A stretch of 44,588 bases of DNA from JBAXAM01 sp964565935 (GTDB taxonomy: Bacteria > Pseudomonadota > Gammaproteobacteria > UBA9339). Numbering within the stretch: position 1 is the first letter of the stretch; every line of letters begins with the position of its first letter. This document shows positions 8,338 through 16,670 of the stretch, one piece after another. The position numbers and the translations under genes are program-made. The stretch spans positions 1 through 44,588 of the forward strand of contig CAZMGW010000008.1 of assembly GCA_964565935.1 (NCBI GenBank), written 5' to 3'. The notes beneath the pieces were generated by a model that made no database searches, had not been told where the DNA came from, and saw nothing but the letters and a program-made list of their open reading frames with translations.

Positions 8338-8706
8338 ATATTTCCTTTAGTGAATATAACAGCATAAACATTCATTTAGCATCCAGGTATTTAGCTAGGT
8401 ATCGGATACAAATTTAGGTATTACAAGTCTCTCAATGTAACAACTGACCATACCCGCATTAACAGTGAAGTTTTTAACAGCAGTTCAAACACTAAAAGCA
8501 GATAAAAAGTCCAATAAACCACCGATTAATTTTGAGATTACTTTGCTTTTTTGCTATCATCTACTCTGCTTTGCTATTGATGTCTTGATCTACTAACACG
8601 TTGTTTTTTGTTTTTGCTTCACTATTGGAGCAAAATATATCATTTTTTAATCCGATAGTGAAGTAAATTTTAAATTTATTTTTAATAGACAAAAAAGGTA
8701 TGGAAA
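8338..8706. promoter_or_regulatory. Divergent control region with repeated operator-like half-sites
   Basis: Non-coding region between the small minus-strand gene and the HTH/S24 regulator. Four related half-sites built on CTAT(C/T) occur on its regulator side: TTGCTATCAT (8551-8560), TTGCTATTGA (8571-8580, exactly 20 bases later), TTCACTATTGG (8618-8628) and the inverted CCGATAGTGAA (8652-8662). The last two form an 11-base inverted repeat with one mismatch, 45 bases before the TTG start. This is a plausible operator for autoregulation by the downstream repressor-like gene. An AGGTAT motif is also repeated between 8387 and 8440. Binding is inferred, not shown. Confidence 0.45.
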
Positions 8707-9402
8707 TTGGAACCAAATTTTGACTCTCCAAAAGAAAGAGCCGAGCGCCTAACTCAACTAAGAAAGCTAGCAAAGCTTAGTAGGTTCGAGATAGCCCAAC
8801 TTGCTGATATATCAATTTTTACCTATAAAGGCTGGGAAAATGCTCGAGCCGGGGGAATACCAGAAAGAAGAGCGATTAAGTTGGTGGATATCTTTCAGAC
8901 AGAAGGCATTAAAACCTCGGTTGATTGGATAATGCATGGCATAGGGGAACCGCCAAAAAAACTTTTTTACTATCAAAATCATACAACTAAAGATGATGTC
9001 GAAATTCTTGCAGAGCAATCCCCAGAAGATGCAGAACTAATTGCCATAAAGGCAGAATTGGATTTTTTTTGTAATAATAATCAATGGAAAACCATTTCAC
9101 TTACGGTATCTGATGATTCTATGACACCATTTTTTTTGCCTGGGGACTTGGTTGCTGGAGTAAAAATACCTAAGACGGATCTTGAAAAAATCAATAGGCA
9201 AAATTGCATCATCCGCACAAAAAATAACACAACTTTGCTACGACAAATATATCCGCATGAAATAAAAGATTTTTTTGTACTATCAAACCTAAATAATAAT
9301 CAACAAACTACACTTCATGAGGCAGAGTTAGTAGATATTGCACCAGTAATATGGCTACGCAGAAAAACTATTTCGCCGTCAAAAACTTCTCATAAGAAAT
9401 GA
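8707..9402 (+). CDS. HTH (XRE-type) regulator with LexA/S24-like C-terminal domain
   Basis: A 231-residue putative repressor. Residues 10-70 form an XRE helix-turn-helix (LRKLAKLSRFEIAQLADISI), followed by DWIMHGIGEPP, a linker often seen in such phage-repressor-like regulators. Residues about 125-215 resemble the S24 peptidase-like fold, with the Ser of the SMTP motif at S138 and PGDLVAG. The partner Lys expected later appears to be Arg (TTLLRQI, R179), and no obvious Ala-Gly cleavage site is present, so self-cleavage is doubtful. The only credible start is TTG at 8707: an in-frame stop lies at 8686, and AAGG is eight bases upstream. Its 3' end overlaps the convergent response-regulator gene by 35 bases. 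Confidence 0.85.
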   Translation: MEPNFDSPKERAERLTQLRKLAKLSRFEIAQLADISIFTYKGWENARAGGIPERRAIKLVDIFQTEGIKTSVDWIMHGIGEPPKKLFYYQNHTTKDDVEILAEQSPEDAELIAIKAELDFFCNNNQWKTISLTVSDDSMTPFFLPGDLVAGVKIPKTDLEKINRQNCIIRTKNNTTLLRQIYPHEIKDFFVLSNLNNNQQTTLHEAELVDIAPVIWLRRKTISPSKTSHKK

Positions 9403-10387
9403 CTTTGCTTGGAAAGACCCCATTACCCATATCCTTCAAATGCGAATAATAGTAAACATCGTTTTTTCCAATAATCTTTGTGGCAGGATGCAAATGCTTT
9501 CCCCAGTCATCAACAGTAACGTCAATAAAATCCTCTTCCGTACGAAGAAATAAAACTTCTTTTCGGGACTGCAAAGCTTCGATCACTTTTTGATCACCAT
9601 AGTTGTCAATGGCTATGGCTGTATATTGTTTCATTTCCTCTTCGCTTTTTATAACCATCCAACTTAGATTACCCCTAGCATCTGCCATTAAAAAACAACC
9701 GGAATCATTAACCAGATAATACTCAACTATGTTATTTTCTTTAAAAAACTTCTTAAGGAAATCAATCAACAACGGGTCACCCAAACCAACAGAGTGGCGA
9801 TTGGTTAATAAGCTTTTAATAATAATGTCGGAATGCTCTTCAAATTGTTTTTCTTGCAATTCATAAATAGCATTATGCAGCTTACTAGTGAAATCGCAGT
9901 CATTTTTTTGAATGAATTGATGTATAACCCCAGCATTGAATGCCTCTATGGCATTGTTTACAGTGGCATATCCGGTTATTAAAATAAATTTAATGGGCTG
10001 ATCTTTTAAAGCCTTACAAAGCTCTAAACCATTCATTCCTGGCATCGTATAATCCACTACGGCAACAGTTACAGCATTAAATCTATCTGGATTATAAATT
10101 TCCTTATGAATATCAATAACATTAACATCAACACAACTATGCTCCACATTACTACAATCAAATTCCTCTAAACTTTCATTATCCTGCAAAGATCTTAAAT
10201 ATTTTTCAGCAAAAGAATCAAGGGTATGTTTCTGTAAATGTTCTACAGCTTCCTTAGGTTCAGCAAAAGAAACAATACTAATATTTTCATCAATCTCTAA
10301 CGAAACATTATCTAAAAAAGATCTACTATCATCAATAAAAACCACAGTTGTTGGATAGTAACAACAAGCAATACGCGTACTAGACAT
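9368..10387 (-). CDS. Atypical response regulator with insertion in the receiver and non-DNA-binding C-terminal domain
   Basis: A 339-residue partner of the adjacent kinase. The receiver has the acidic pair D19/D20 (VVFIDDSRSFL), but the phosphorylated Asp is at about D112 (VAVVDYTMPGMNGLELC), roughly 50 residues farther than usual because of an inserted segment. The switch Thr (ILITGYA) and Lys (FIQKND) follow. Residues 190-339 contain no helix-turn-helix; they include EYYLVNDSGCFLMADARG and a YYYSHLKDMG end, a PAS-like module seen in LqsR-type regulators. The ATG at 10387 has AAGGAG eight bases upstream and is preferred to a GTG at 10396. It overlaps the present kinase stop by 8 bases. Symbol withheld: an LqsR-like family member, not proven lqsR. 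Confidence 0.85.
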   Translation of the reverse strand: MSSTRIACCYYPTTVVFIDDSRSFLDNVSLEIDENISIVSFAEPKEAVEHLQKHTLDSFAEKYLRSLQDNESLEEFDCSNVEHSCVDVNVIDIHKEIYNPDRFNAVTVAVVDYTMPGMNGLELCKALKDQPIKFILITGYATVNNAIEAFNAGVIHQFIQKNDCDFTSKLHNAIYELQEKQFEEHSDIIIKSLLTNRHSVGLGDPLLIDFLKKFFKENNIVEYYLVNDSGCFLMADARGNLSWMVIKSEEEMKQYTAIAIDNYGDQKVIEALQSRKEVLFLRTEEDFIDVTVDDWGKHLHPATKIIGKNDVYYYSHLKDMGNGVFPSKVISYEKFLTAK

Positions 10388-12035
10388 AGAAATCACTCCT
10401 TAAGTATCGGGAAATGCAAAATAAATTCTGCATATTCATTTTCGATTGATTGACAAGAAATACCTCCTCTCCTCCCATCCACTCCATAGCCATTTTACAG
10501 AAAGATAAACCTATACCAACCCCACCATCTGTTTTACTGAAAAATCGATCAAAAATATGTGGCAACACTTCTTTTGCAATTCCTTTTCCCGTGTCCATAA
10601 AATGCAGTCTGTTTTCATTTTCTCCACGCTCAAAATGGATGTGTATACACCCCTTTTGCACGCTAGCTATACAGTATAAGGCATTTTTTAATAAATTAAA
10701 TAGAATATGTATAACTAAAATGTTATCTCCTATAAATTGGAAAGAGTTTGCCATATCACAAACGACCAGATCTCTCTCTGACTTCTGGAAATAATACCGT
10801 TGTAATGCTTCTGACAAACATTCACCTATGTATAACTTCTTAACATATGTTGCCCCCGTAATAGAGCCCTTGATTTTCATTAAAAGCATATCTACTATTG
10901 TATTTGCTGCTGCACCCTCTGTTTTTAAGTTTGATATTAACTTATGCAATAATTCAATATGCCGCGGTTTAATATTTTTTACGGGCAGATCAGATTTTTT
11001 TGCTAAATCATAGGCATCTAACAATGTAGGGAGAAATCTTTCAATCCCAGTTACTCCAGATATTATGGATCTTAATGGCGTACGTAGCTCATGTGCAACA
11101 CTTGCTCCAACCGATTGCATCGCTTTAGCTTCATTTTCTTTAGCCTTCTCTTTGCCTCTGGCAACCTCTAATTCGACTGTCTGTTTTTTCCAAACCTCTA
11201 TTTGATCCACTAAATATGCTAATTCTTCAATTTCCGCCTGCGGTAACGCCTCATTTCCTTTTATTTTTGAAGCTATTTCGGCAACGGGATCAGAAAAGTA
11301 TTTTTTAAAAATACTTTTAATTCTATTAACATTCCATATTATCAAAAGCAGCAACAAACTCACTATAAAAATTACCATTTTCCATAAAGTTGCTAAAGTC
11401 CCCTTGGTAATGCCCAAATTGACTTTCATACCAGAAAACCTAGGCATAGGAAAGTCTCCAAAAGATCCACCTCTTACAACTGCCTGGGTACAGTTAGCAC
11501 AATATATTAACTCGGGATTAACCCCCCTCAATTCTTTCGCTACCGCGTCTAGTTTAAAATATAATATCCAACTATGATTGCAATTACCGACATCAAAATT
11601 GGGGATCCTTCTATTTAAATAACAAAGATCCAAAACAACATAGTCACCTGTTTTTCTTCCATAAGAAAATATATTCATTCCATTACTATCAAGTATATCC
11701 ATTCCAATAACCATCTTTGATAAACCCGTATGGTGTATATCGGATAAAAACAAATCATAATGTTGTTTTCTGCTTAACCAACCAGAATTAAGATATTCTA
11801 CAAAAGTACCTTCCATAGCAATTGAGACAAGTTTTTGAGATGTTTTGGATATAAAAGCTGAAAACGCCGCATTAAGTTTGTCGGATATAAGTTTTTCTTC
11901 CCTAGACTTATAGCTAATGAAGAAAGCGCTTATCACTATCACAAAGAAGACTAGAATTATTGAAAATGATAAAACAATATTCTTATTAATTGTTTTAATT
12001 ATACTTTCAAGATTTTGTTTGCTTGTTTTACTCAT
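10380..12035 (-). CDS. Membrane sensor histidine kinase with frameshifted C-terminus
   Basis: Two membrane helices (residues 19-41 and 217-236) enclose a periplasmic sensor domain of about 175 residues with four Cys (138, 152, 179, 182). A HAMP-like stretch, the H-box (ASVAHELRTPLRSI, H315), N-box (NLLKNALYCI), G1 (DTGKGI), F-box (FDRFFSK) and G2 (GVGIGLSFCKMA) follow. After MEWMGGEE (about residue 524) the frame drifts into 27 unrelated residues. Another frame of the same DNA encodes GISCQSIENEYAEFILHFP, the normal end of this kinase type, ending TGA at 10393-10395. A tandem TCCTC repeat at 10465-10474 explains the shift. The ATP-binding boxes remain complete, so partial activity is possible. 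Confidence 0.85.
   Translation of the reverse strand: MSKTSKQNLESIIKTINKNIVLSFSIILVFFVIVISAFFISYKSREEKLISDKLNAAFSAFISKTSQKLVSIAMEGTFVEYLNSGWLSRKQHYDLFLSDIHHTGLSKMVIGMDILDSNGMNIFSYGRKTGDYVVLDLCYLNRRIPNFDVGNCNHSWILYFKLDAVAKELRGVNPELIYCANCTQAVVRGGSFGDFPMPRFSGMKVNLGITKGTLATLWKMVIFIVSLLLLLIIWNVNRIKSIFKKYFSDPVAEIASKIKGNEALPQAEIEELAYLVDQIEVWKKQTVELEVARGKEKAKENEAKAMQSVGASVAHELRTPLRSIISGVTGIERFLPTLLDAYDLAKKSDLPVKNIKPRHIELLHKLISNLKTEGAAANTIVDMLLMKIKGSITGATYVKKLYIGECLSEALQRYYFQKSERDLVVCDMANSFQFIGDNILVIHILFNLLKNALYCIASVQKGCIHIHFERGENENRLHFMDTGKGIAKEVLPHIFDRFFSKTDGGVGIGLSFCKMAMEWMGGEEVFLVNQSKMNMQNLFCISRYLRSDFYV
10465..10474. repeat. Tandem 5-bp duplication causing a kinase frameshift
   Basis: TCCTC is repeated twice in direct tandem (10465-10469 and 10470-10474; GAGGA on the coding minus strand). 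Removing one unit restores the reading ATG GGA GGA GGT ATT TCT, that is MGGGIS, which runs into the conserved kinase C-terminus. This is the simplest explanation of the frameshift. It may be a fixed mutation, a slippage-type switch, or a sequencing or assembly error. Confidence 0.7.
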
Positions 12036-12156
12036 GGCTAGCGGAACATTTTTCAGCTAAGTATCACTATAAATATTCAATATAATGAATCAAAAATCTT
12101 TTAAGAAAAGCCTTATAGATCACAGGTGCTTTTTGCTCTTATAACACTTATGAACA

Positions 12157-13242
12157 TCAATCAGATTTGTGCCTTAACACCAAAGAATGATTCTTAATAA
12201 CCTGTGGTAACATGTGGATTGTATACCACATAGACCGCAACTCTTTTTCCCATTTCAGATCTACCACATAACGCCTCCATAGCTTTTTATGTGCGCCATC
12301 AAATAACGGCCTATAAGCACTTTGAAACACAGGATCATCGATCGATTTATATGTTGAATAAGGCGATAGATAAAATGTCTTTTTTTGCACAATATCTAAA
12401 ACTTTTTTGCTTGCTAAGACTTTCGCAACACATTGCGTATCCTTTTTATCATTTAATTCTGCCAACAAATCAATCGTAACATTTGAGTATTTGGAGTGCT
12501 CAAGAAAATCCAGTTTTTTGCTTTTCGAAGCATTGATAGCACAAATGGCATCTCCTGACCATTGAAATGCAAAAGCAAAATTATCCTTATTGTACAATAC
12601 ATTATATCCATTGGTAATATATATATCCGCACCTTGAATAGCGTTCTTAAATTTTTCCGCAATTAGTTCGCCTGATAAGCTTTTACTATCGTCAAATAAC
12701 CCCCATATCCCAGATATGGCATTCATCAATATCACAATATTATTTTTTGCCTTTTTAAGCATCGAATAAATTGTATCATCCTTAGAAAGATGAATAATAT
12801 TTGTGTTCCAAACAAAGCCAGAAACTGCAATTGTGAAATATGCAACATTACTGGGGTAACCATTTGATAGATAATGCTCTTTGATAGTCGTAGAATATTC
12901 TTTTGCCACCTCATTAAGGGTTGAGTGCTTTACCTTCATTTCTTTCTTAATCAGGTAGTATAAGTATCCTGGAAATATGGCTATATCGTAATTATAATTA
13001 ACCCGGGTGGAGAAAATTCTTCCAAGACACTCCGAAGAATGAAAATATTCATCATAAGAAATCTCAACGCCACACTTATCTTTAATTATCAAACTTATCT
13101 CTGGATCCCTTAAATAATCATACCACGTCAAAATATTCACCGCTCTTTTTGTGTTCGCATTACACACTGTTTGAAACATTATTAGTGCAACAAAAATAGC
13201 TATGCGCCAAAAATATTTTTTAAGGTTGTTAGACAAAATCAT
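12157..13242 (-). CDS. PotD-like periplasmic solute-binding protein (possible polyamine sensor)
   Basis: A 361-residue exported protein: a signal peptide (residues 1-29, hydrophobic IAIFVALIMFQTV, likely cut after CNA) followed by NILTWYDYLRDPEISLIIKDK. That start is typical of the spermidine/putrescine-binding family, in which this Trp/Tyr/Asp region helps hold the ligand. Further family-like parts are YDIAIFPGYL and FAFQWSGDAICAI. No permease or ATPase genes accompany it. It lies 121 bases upstream of the histidine kinase on the same strand, which suggests it presents a ligand to the kinase periplasmic domain rather than feeding transport. The ligand is inferred from family only. The ribosome site is weak. 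Confidence 0.75.
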   Translation of the reverse strand: MILSNNLKKYFWRIAIFVALIMFQTVCNANTKRAVNILTWYDYLRDPEISLIIKDKCGVEISYDEYFHSSECLGRIFSTRVNYNYDIAIFPGYLYYLIKKEMKVKHSTLNEVAKEYSTTIKEHYLSNGYPSNVAYFTIAVSGFVWNTNIIHLSKDDTIYSMLKKAKNNIVILMNAISGIWGLFDDSKSLSGELIAEKFKNAIQGADIYITNGYNVLYNKDNFAFAFQWSGDAICAINASKSKKLDFLEHSKYSNVTIDLLAELNDKKDTQCVAKVLASKKVLDIVQKKTFYLSPYSTYKSIDDPVFQSAYRPLFDGAHKKLWRRYVVDLKWEKELRSMWYTIHMLPQVIKNHSLVLRHKSD

Positions 13243-13269
13243 AATTTCTATTTCTTTATGGTGTAAAAA

Positions 13270-14043
13270 CTAGATTTGTACCCTCTGCCGCACTGCCTCA
13301 AACAAACACACACCTGTCGCTACTGAAACATTGAGACTTGGTACTACACCACTCATTGGAATTTTAACCAGAAAATCGCAATGCTCACGCGTAAGACGCC
13401 TTAAACCCTCACCTTCGGCACCCAACACCAAAGCAACCGGACCTTTAAGATCAACATGATAAATATCTTGATCAGCCTCTTCTGCGGTCCCATAAATCCA
13501 AATATTAAACTCTTTTAGCATTCGCATTGTGCGCGCTAAATTTGTCACTTGAATAAATGGAGTCGTTTCCACCGCCCCAGAGGCAACTTTGTAAACTGTT
13601 GGTGTCAAACCACAAGCTCTATCTCTTGGCGCAATCACCGCATGCACACCGGCCGCATTAGCTGTACGTAAACACGCGCCTAGATTGTGCGGATCTTGGA
13701 CACCATCTAAAATCAACAATAATGGCGCGTCGACCCCATCCAGAATTTTTTGCAGATCATCCTCGGTATAATCACTAGTACGCGTAACTTCAGCAACAAT
13801 GCCTTGATGATTAGCGTGATATACCATTTCACCAAGACGATCGCGTGACAAGTACTTCACTGGCACATTGTGGGCTTGGGCAAGGCTTAAGATTTCTTGC
13901 GAGTGATCATCCTGTTTTTTGTTTTGTAAATAAATGCAAACAACATGCTTAGGGGTATGCGCGAGCGCAGATATTACAGAGTGATAACCAAAAATGGCTT
14001 TTATTGCTTTCATTTTATTTTCTAAGTGCCCACCAAAAAACAT
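13270..14043 (-). CDS. rlmB: 23S rRNA (guanosine-2'-O)-methyltransferase RlmB
   Basis: SPOUT-family enzyme that methylates G2251 in the peptidyl-transferase P-loop of 23S rRNA. The three SpoU motifs are clear: LDGVQDPHNLGACLRTANAA, GPVALVLGAEGEGL and IPMSGVVPSLNVSVATGVCL. An N-terminal L30e-like substrate-binding domain starts AIFGYHSVISAL. The ATG at 14043 overlaps the scpB stop as TAATG, suggesting coupling; an internal ATG at 14013 (MKAIKAIFGYHSV) fits homologues better and could be the true start. Located directly downstream of scpB. Confidence 0.93.
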   Translation of the reverse strand: MFFGGHLENKMKAIKAIFGYHSVISALAHTPKHVVCIYLQNKKQDDHSQEILSLAQAHNVPVKYLSRDRLGEMVYHANHQGIVAEVTRTSDYTEDDLQKILDGVDAPLLLILDGVQDPHNLGACLRTANAAGVHAVIAPRDRACGLTPTVYKVASGAVETTPFIQVTNLARTMRMLKEFNIWIYGTAEEADQDIYHVDLKGPVALVLGAEGEGLRRLTREHCDFLVKIPMSGVVPSLNVSVATGVCLFEAVRQRVQI

Positions 14044-14714
14044 TACATCAATTCAAGTTCAGAATCGTCAACATCTGCTTTTTCAATATTTTCCTCTGGC
14101 ATCATGGGACTTTCATCCACTTCAAGAGGGGTTTCACTTGCCAATGCCAGTTCACTTTCTGTTTCTGGCTTAATATCTGCAAGCACAGTTTCAGTAAACT
14201 CCATAAGTGGTGGCAATTCATCGAGGCTTTTAAAATTAAAATGATCTAAAAATTTTCTCGTAGTAGCAAAAATCGCCGGCCTACCAGGAACTTCTTTATA
14301 ACCGATAACACGCACCCATTCGTGCTCGATCAGAGTTTTCATTATATTGGTACTAACCGTCACCCCACGCACATTTTCAATTTCTGCACGCGTAACTGGT
14401 TGCCGATAAGCGATTAGGACTAGAGTTTCTAATAAGGCACGTGAATATCTTGGGGGACGTTCTTCATATAGTTTATTAATCCACTGGCTCAGATCGGGCT
14501 TAACCTGGAAGCGCCAGCCACTGGCAACCTCTTTTAGCTCAATTCCATGACCATTATAATCATTAACAATCTCATTAATAATTTCTTGTAATTTGTTGAT
14601 TTCAAAAGAATTATCATCTGCGATAACAATCTTATAAAGATCTTCGACGCGCAAAGGCTTCTCTGATGCCATCAGCAAACCTTCGACTATTTGTTTAAGC
14701 GTTACTTCGGACAT
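14043..14714 (-). CDS. scpB: Segregation and condensation protein B
   Basis: Winged-helix kleisin partner that, with ScpA, loads on the SMC or equivalent condensin for chromosome organisation. Recognisable blocks are EGLLMASEKPLRVEDLYKIV at the N-terminus, ALLETLVLIAYRQPVTRAEI and RGVTVSTNIMKTLIEHEWVR, typical of the two winged helices. Residues 180-223 form an acidic, probably disordered tail. It overlaps scpA by 13 bases and rlmB by one. Confidence 0.93.
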   Translation of the reverse strand: MSEVTLKQIVEGLLMASEKPLRVEDLYKIVIADDNSFEINKLQEIINEIVNDYNGHGIELKEVASGWRFQVKPDLSQWINKLYEERPPRYSRALLETLVLIAYRQPVTRAEIENVRGVTVSTNIMKTLIEHEWVRVIGYKEVPGRPAIFATTRKFLDHFNFKSLDELPPLMEFTETVLADIKPETESELALASETPLEVDESPMMPEENIEKADVDDSELELM

Positions 14715-15538
14715 TCTAAACTCTCAATATCAATTATTTTTAAATAAATAGACCCATACGTTTCCGTCTCAGCCTGAACTATATCAAGCAAGTTTTGACG
14801 TAACAACTCCAAAATCGCCATAAGCGTCACAACCACTCCAAGACGCCCCTCTTCAACATTAAACATTTTTTCAAAACTTACAAATTTTTGTGTTTGTAAG
14901 TTTGATAAAATCTGCGTCATGCGCTCTCTTACCGAGAGACTTTCGCGCCGTATATTATGATGGACGTACATACTAGCACGAGCCATCACATCTTTAAATA
15001 CCACGAGCAGATCCTGTAGCTCAAGCTTAGGCAATGGCCGCCCCTGTCCTTTAACTTCCTGCAATTCTACTGCAACTGGGAACAACTCGCGTCGCATCCT
15101 GGGCAAAACATCGATATCCTCTGCCGCTTTTTTATAACGCTCATATTCACGCAATCTGCGTATTAATTCAGCCCGAGGATCCTCCTCTTCGCCTTCGTTA
15201 TTGGTAGGTCGCGGCAATAGCATCCTTGATTTAATTTCAGCCAGCATAGCGGCCATAACCAAATATTCGGCCGCCAACTCAAGATGCAATTGCTTCATTA
15301 CCTCAACATACTCCATATACTGCGTGGTAATTTGCGCAATTGGTATGTCTAATATATCGATATTTTCTTTTTTAATAAGATAAAGCAATAAATCCAGGGG
15401 CCCGGAGAAGCTCTCAAGAAAAACCTCCAATGCGTAAGGGGGGATATATAAATCCTTAGGCAAATCATGCAATGGCTCGCCGAGAACTATAGCGCACGGG
15501 GAAATTTGAGTTGTAATTGTTTCTGGTTCCGTATTCAT
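14702..15538 (-). CDS. scpA: Segregation and condensation protein A
   Basis: Kleisin subunit of the bacterial condensin complex. The family hallmark FSGPLDLLLYLIKKENIDIL is near residue 44. Further family blocks are LAAEYLVMAAMLAEIKSRML and a C-terminal winged helix (GVVVTLMAILELLRQNLLDI). At 278 residues with a 40-residue leader it is normal for the gammaproteobacterial form. First gene of scpA-scpB-rlmB; the 155 bases upstream contain no distinctive element. Confidence 0.94.
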   Translation of the reverse strand: MNTEPETITTQISPCAIVLGEPLHDLPKDLYIPPYALEVFLESFSGPLDLLLYLIKKENIDILDIPIAQITTQYMEYVEVMKQLHLELAAEYLVMAAMLAEIKSRMLLPRPTNNEGEEEDPRAELIRRLREYERYKKAAEDIDVLPRMRRELFPVAVELQEVKGQGRPLPKLELQDLLVVFKDVMARASMYVHHNIRRESLSVRERMTQILSNLQTQKFVSFEKMFNVEEGRLGVVVTLMAILELLRQNLLDIVQAETETYGSIYLKIIDIESLECPK

Positions 15539-15693
15539 TCCCTGCTATTCTCAGCATTCCTTAGATAAAGTCAACAATTGTTGTTAATTCTATAAAAACG
15601 GATTTAGTTAAAAACTACTTTGGCAAAATAAAATCATCACGATCAATACGTCGCAAAAGTTGGCTTTATTCAAGTAGAGTTTATGACCAGATT

Positions 15694-16623
15694 CTAAGGC
15701 GCTGGCGGCAATGACCTCTTAGCATACCTAATAGAAAAAATACACCCCAAAATCACTAAGATCATACCAACCAAAAAGAATAAACCAGGAACATAGCCCC
15801 AAACCAACCAACCCAAAAAACCACTAAACACCACACTGAGATATAACAATGGCGAAACAATTTTTGGTGGAGCATGCAGTAAAGCCCGAGTTAACAGCTC
15901 TTGATAGGCGGTTCCAACAACGCCAATCATAATAAACATGAGAACCATACGTAAATCAGGGGTGCGCCAATTCAATACACAAAAAACGCTGCTTAAAACG
16001 AAAGGCAAAGATAAAGAATAAAACATGATCGTATACACATTATCTTCTTTGGCCAACTCGTGCACACCTAAAAAGGCTACCGCAGAAGAAAAACCCGCAA
16101 GCAAAGCCAGCAACATCATTGGGTGAAAACTACCACCATCAGGCTTAAGTATAAAAATCACCCCAACAAAACCAACCCCCAAAGCCAACCAATTTTCAGT
16201 ACTCGTTTTGGTGCCTAAAAATATAAAGCTCAAAACCGGGATAAAAAGAGTATAAGTCATTACCAACAAAGTAGCATTTACTAATGGCACATACCTTAAT
16301 GCAGCAAAAAAAGAAAAAGCTGTAACAAAACCGCTAACCGCACGAAGCAAATGCAAACCAGGGCGCCTGGTCTTAAGTGGAAAATGTTGCCCCCGCCAAC
16401 GCTTATAACCCAATACCGACATAACCCAAAACAAATTAACCCCAATACGAAAAAATACGGTCATACTTTCAGTAGTGCTATCCGCAACAAATTTAACTAA
16501 AAACGCCATGGCACTGTAACAAAAAGCGGCCGCAATACCCAAAACAATAGCCCGTTCTGTTGATTTGATAACCCCATTAAAAGGACTGATTTTTAAAATA
16601 GTTTTTCGGATACCCTGCATCAT
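15694..16623 (-). CDS. EamA/DMT-family permease
   Basis: A 309-residue protein with about ten hydrophobic segments in two EamA repeats: residues 25-155 (starting AIVLGIAAAFCYSAMAFLVK) and 165-300 (MLLALLAGFSSAVAFLGVHEL). Drug/metabolite superfamily exporters carry metabolites or amino acids across the inner membrane; no substrate can be assigned. It lies 47 bases downstream of the GGDEF-EAL gene at 16671 and may be read through from it. Two adjacent ATG codons occur at the start, with no strong ribosome site. Confidence 0.85.
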   Translation of the reverse strand: MMQGIRKTILKISPFNGVIKSTERAIVLGIAAAFCYSAMAFLVKFVADSTTESMTVFFRIGVNLFWVMSVLGYKRWRGQHFPLKTRRPGLHLLRAVSGFVTAFSFFAALRYVPLVNATLLVMTYTLFIPVLSFIFLGTKTSTENWLALGVGFVGVIFILKPDGGSFHPMMLLALLAGFSSAVAFLGVHELAKEDNVYTIMFYSLSLPFVLSSVFCVLNWRTPDLRMVLMFIMIGVVGTAYQELLTRALLHAPPKIVSPLLYLSVVFSGFLGWLVWGYVPGLFFLVGMILVILGCIFSIRYAKRSLPPAP

Positions 16624-16670
16624 ATATGTTTTTTATTTCGTCCAAAATTTTATGACGTAATTATGCACAC

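Noticed and set aside
8707..9402. Identification of the HTH/S24 gene as lexA
   Set aside because: The DNA-binding part is XRE type, not LexA winged helix, the active-site Lys appears absent, and the linker differs.
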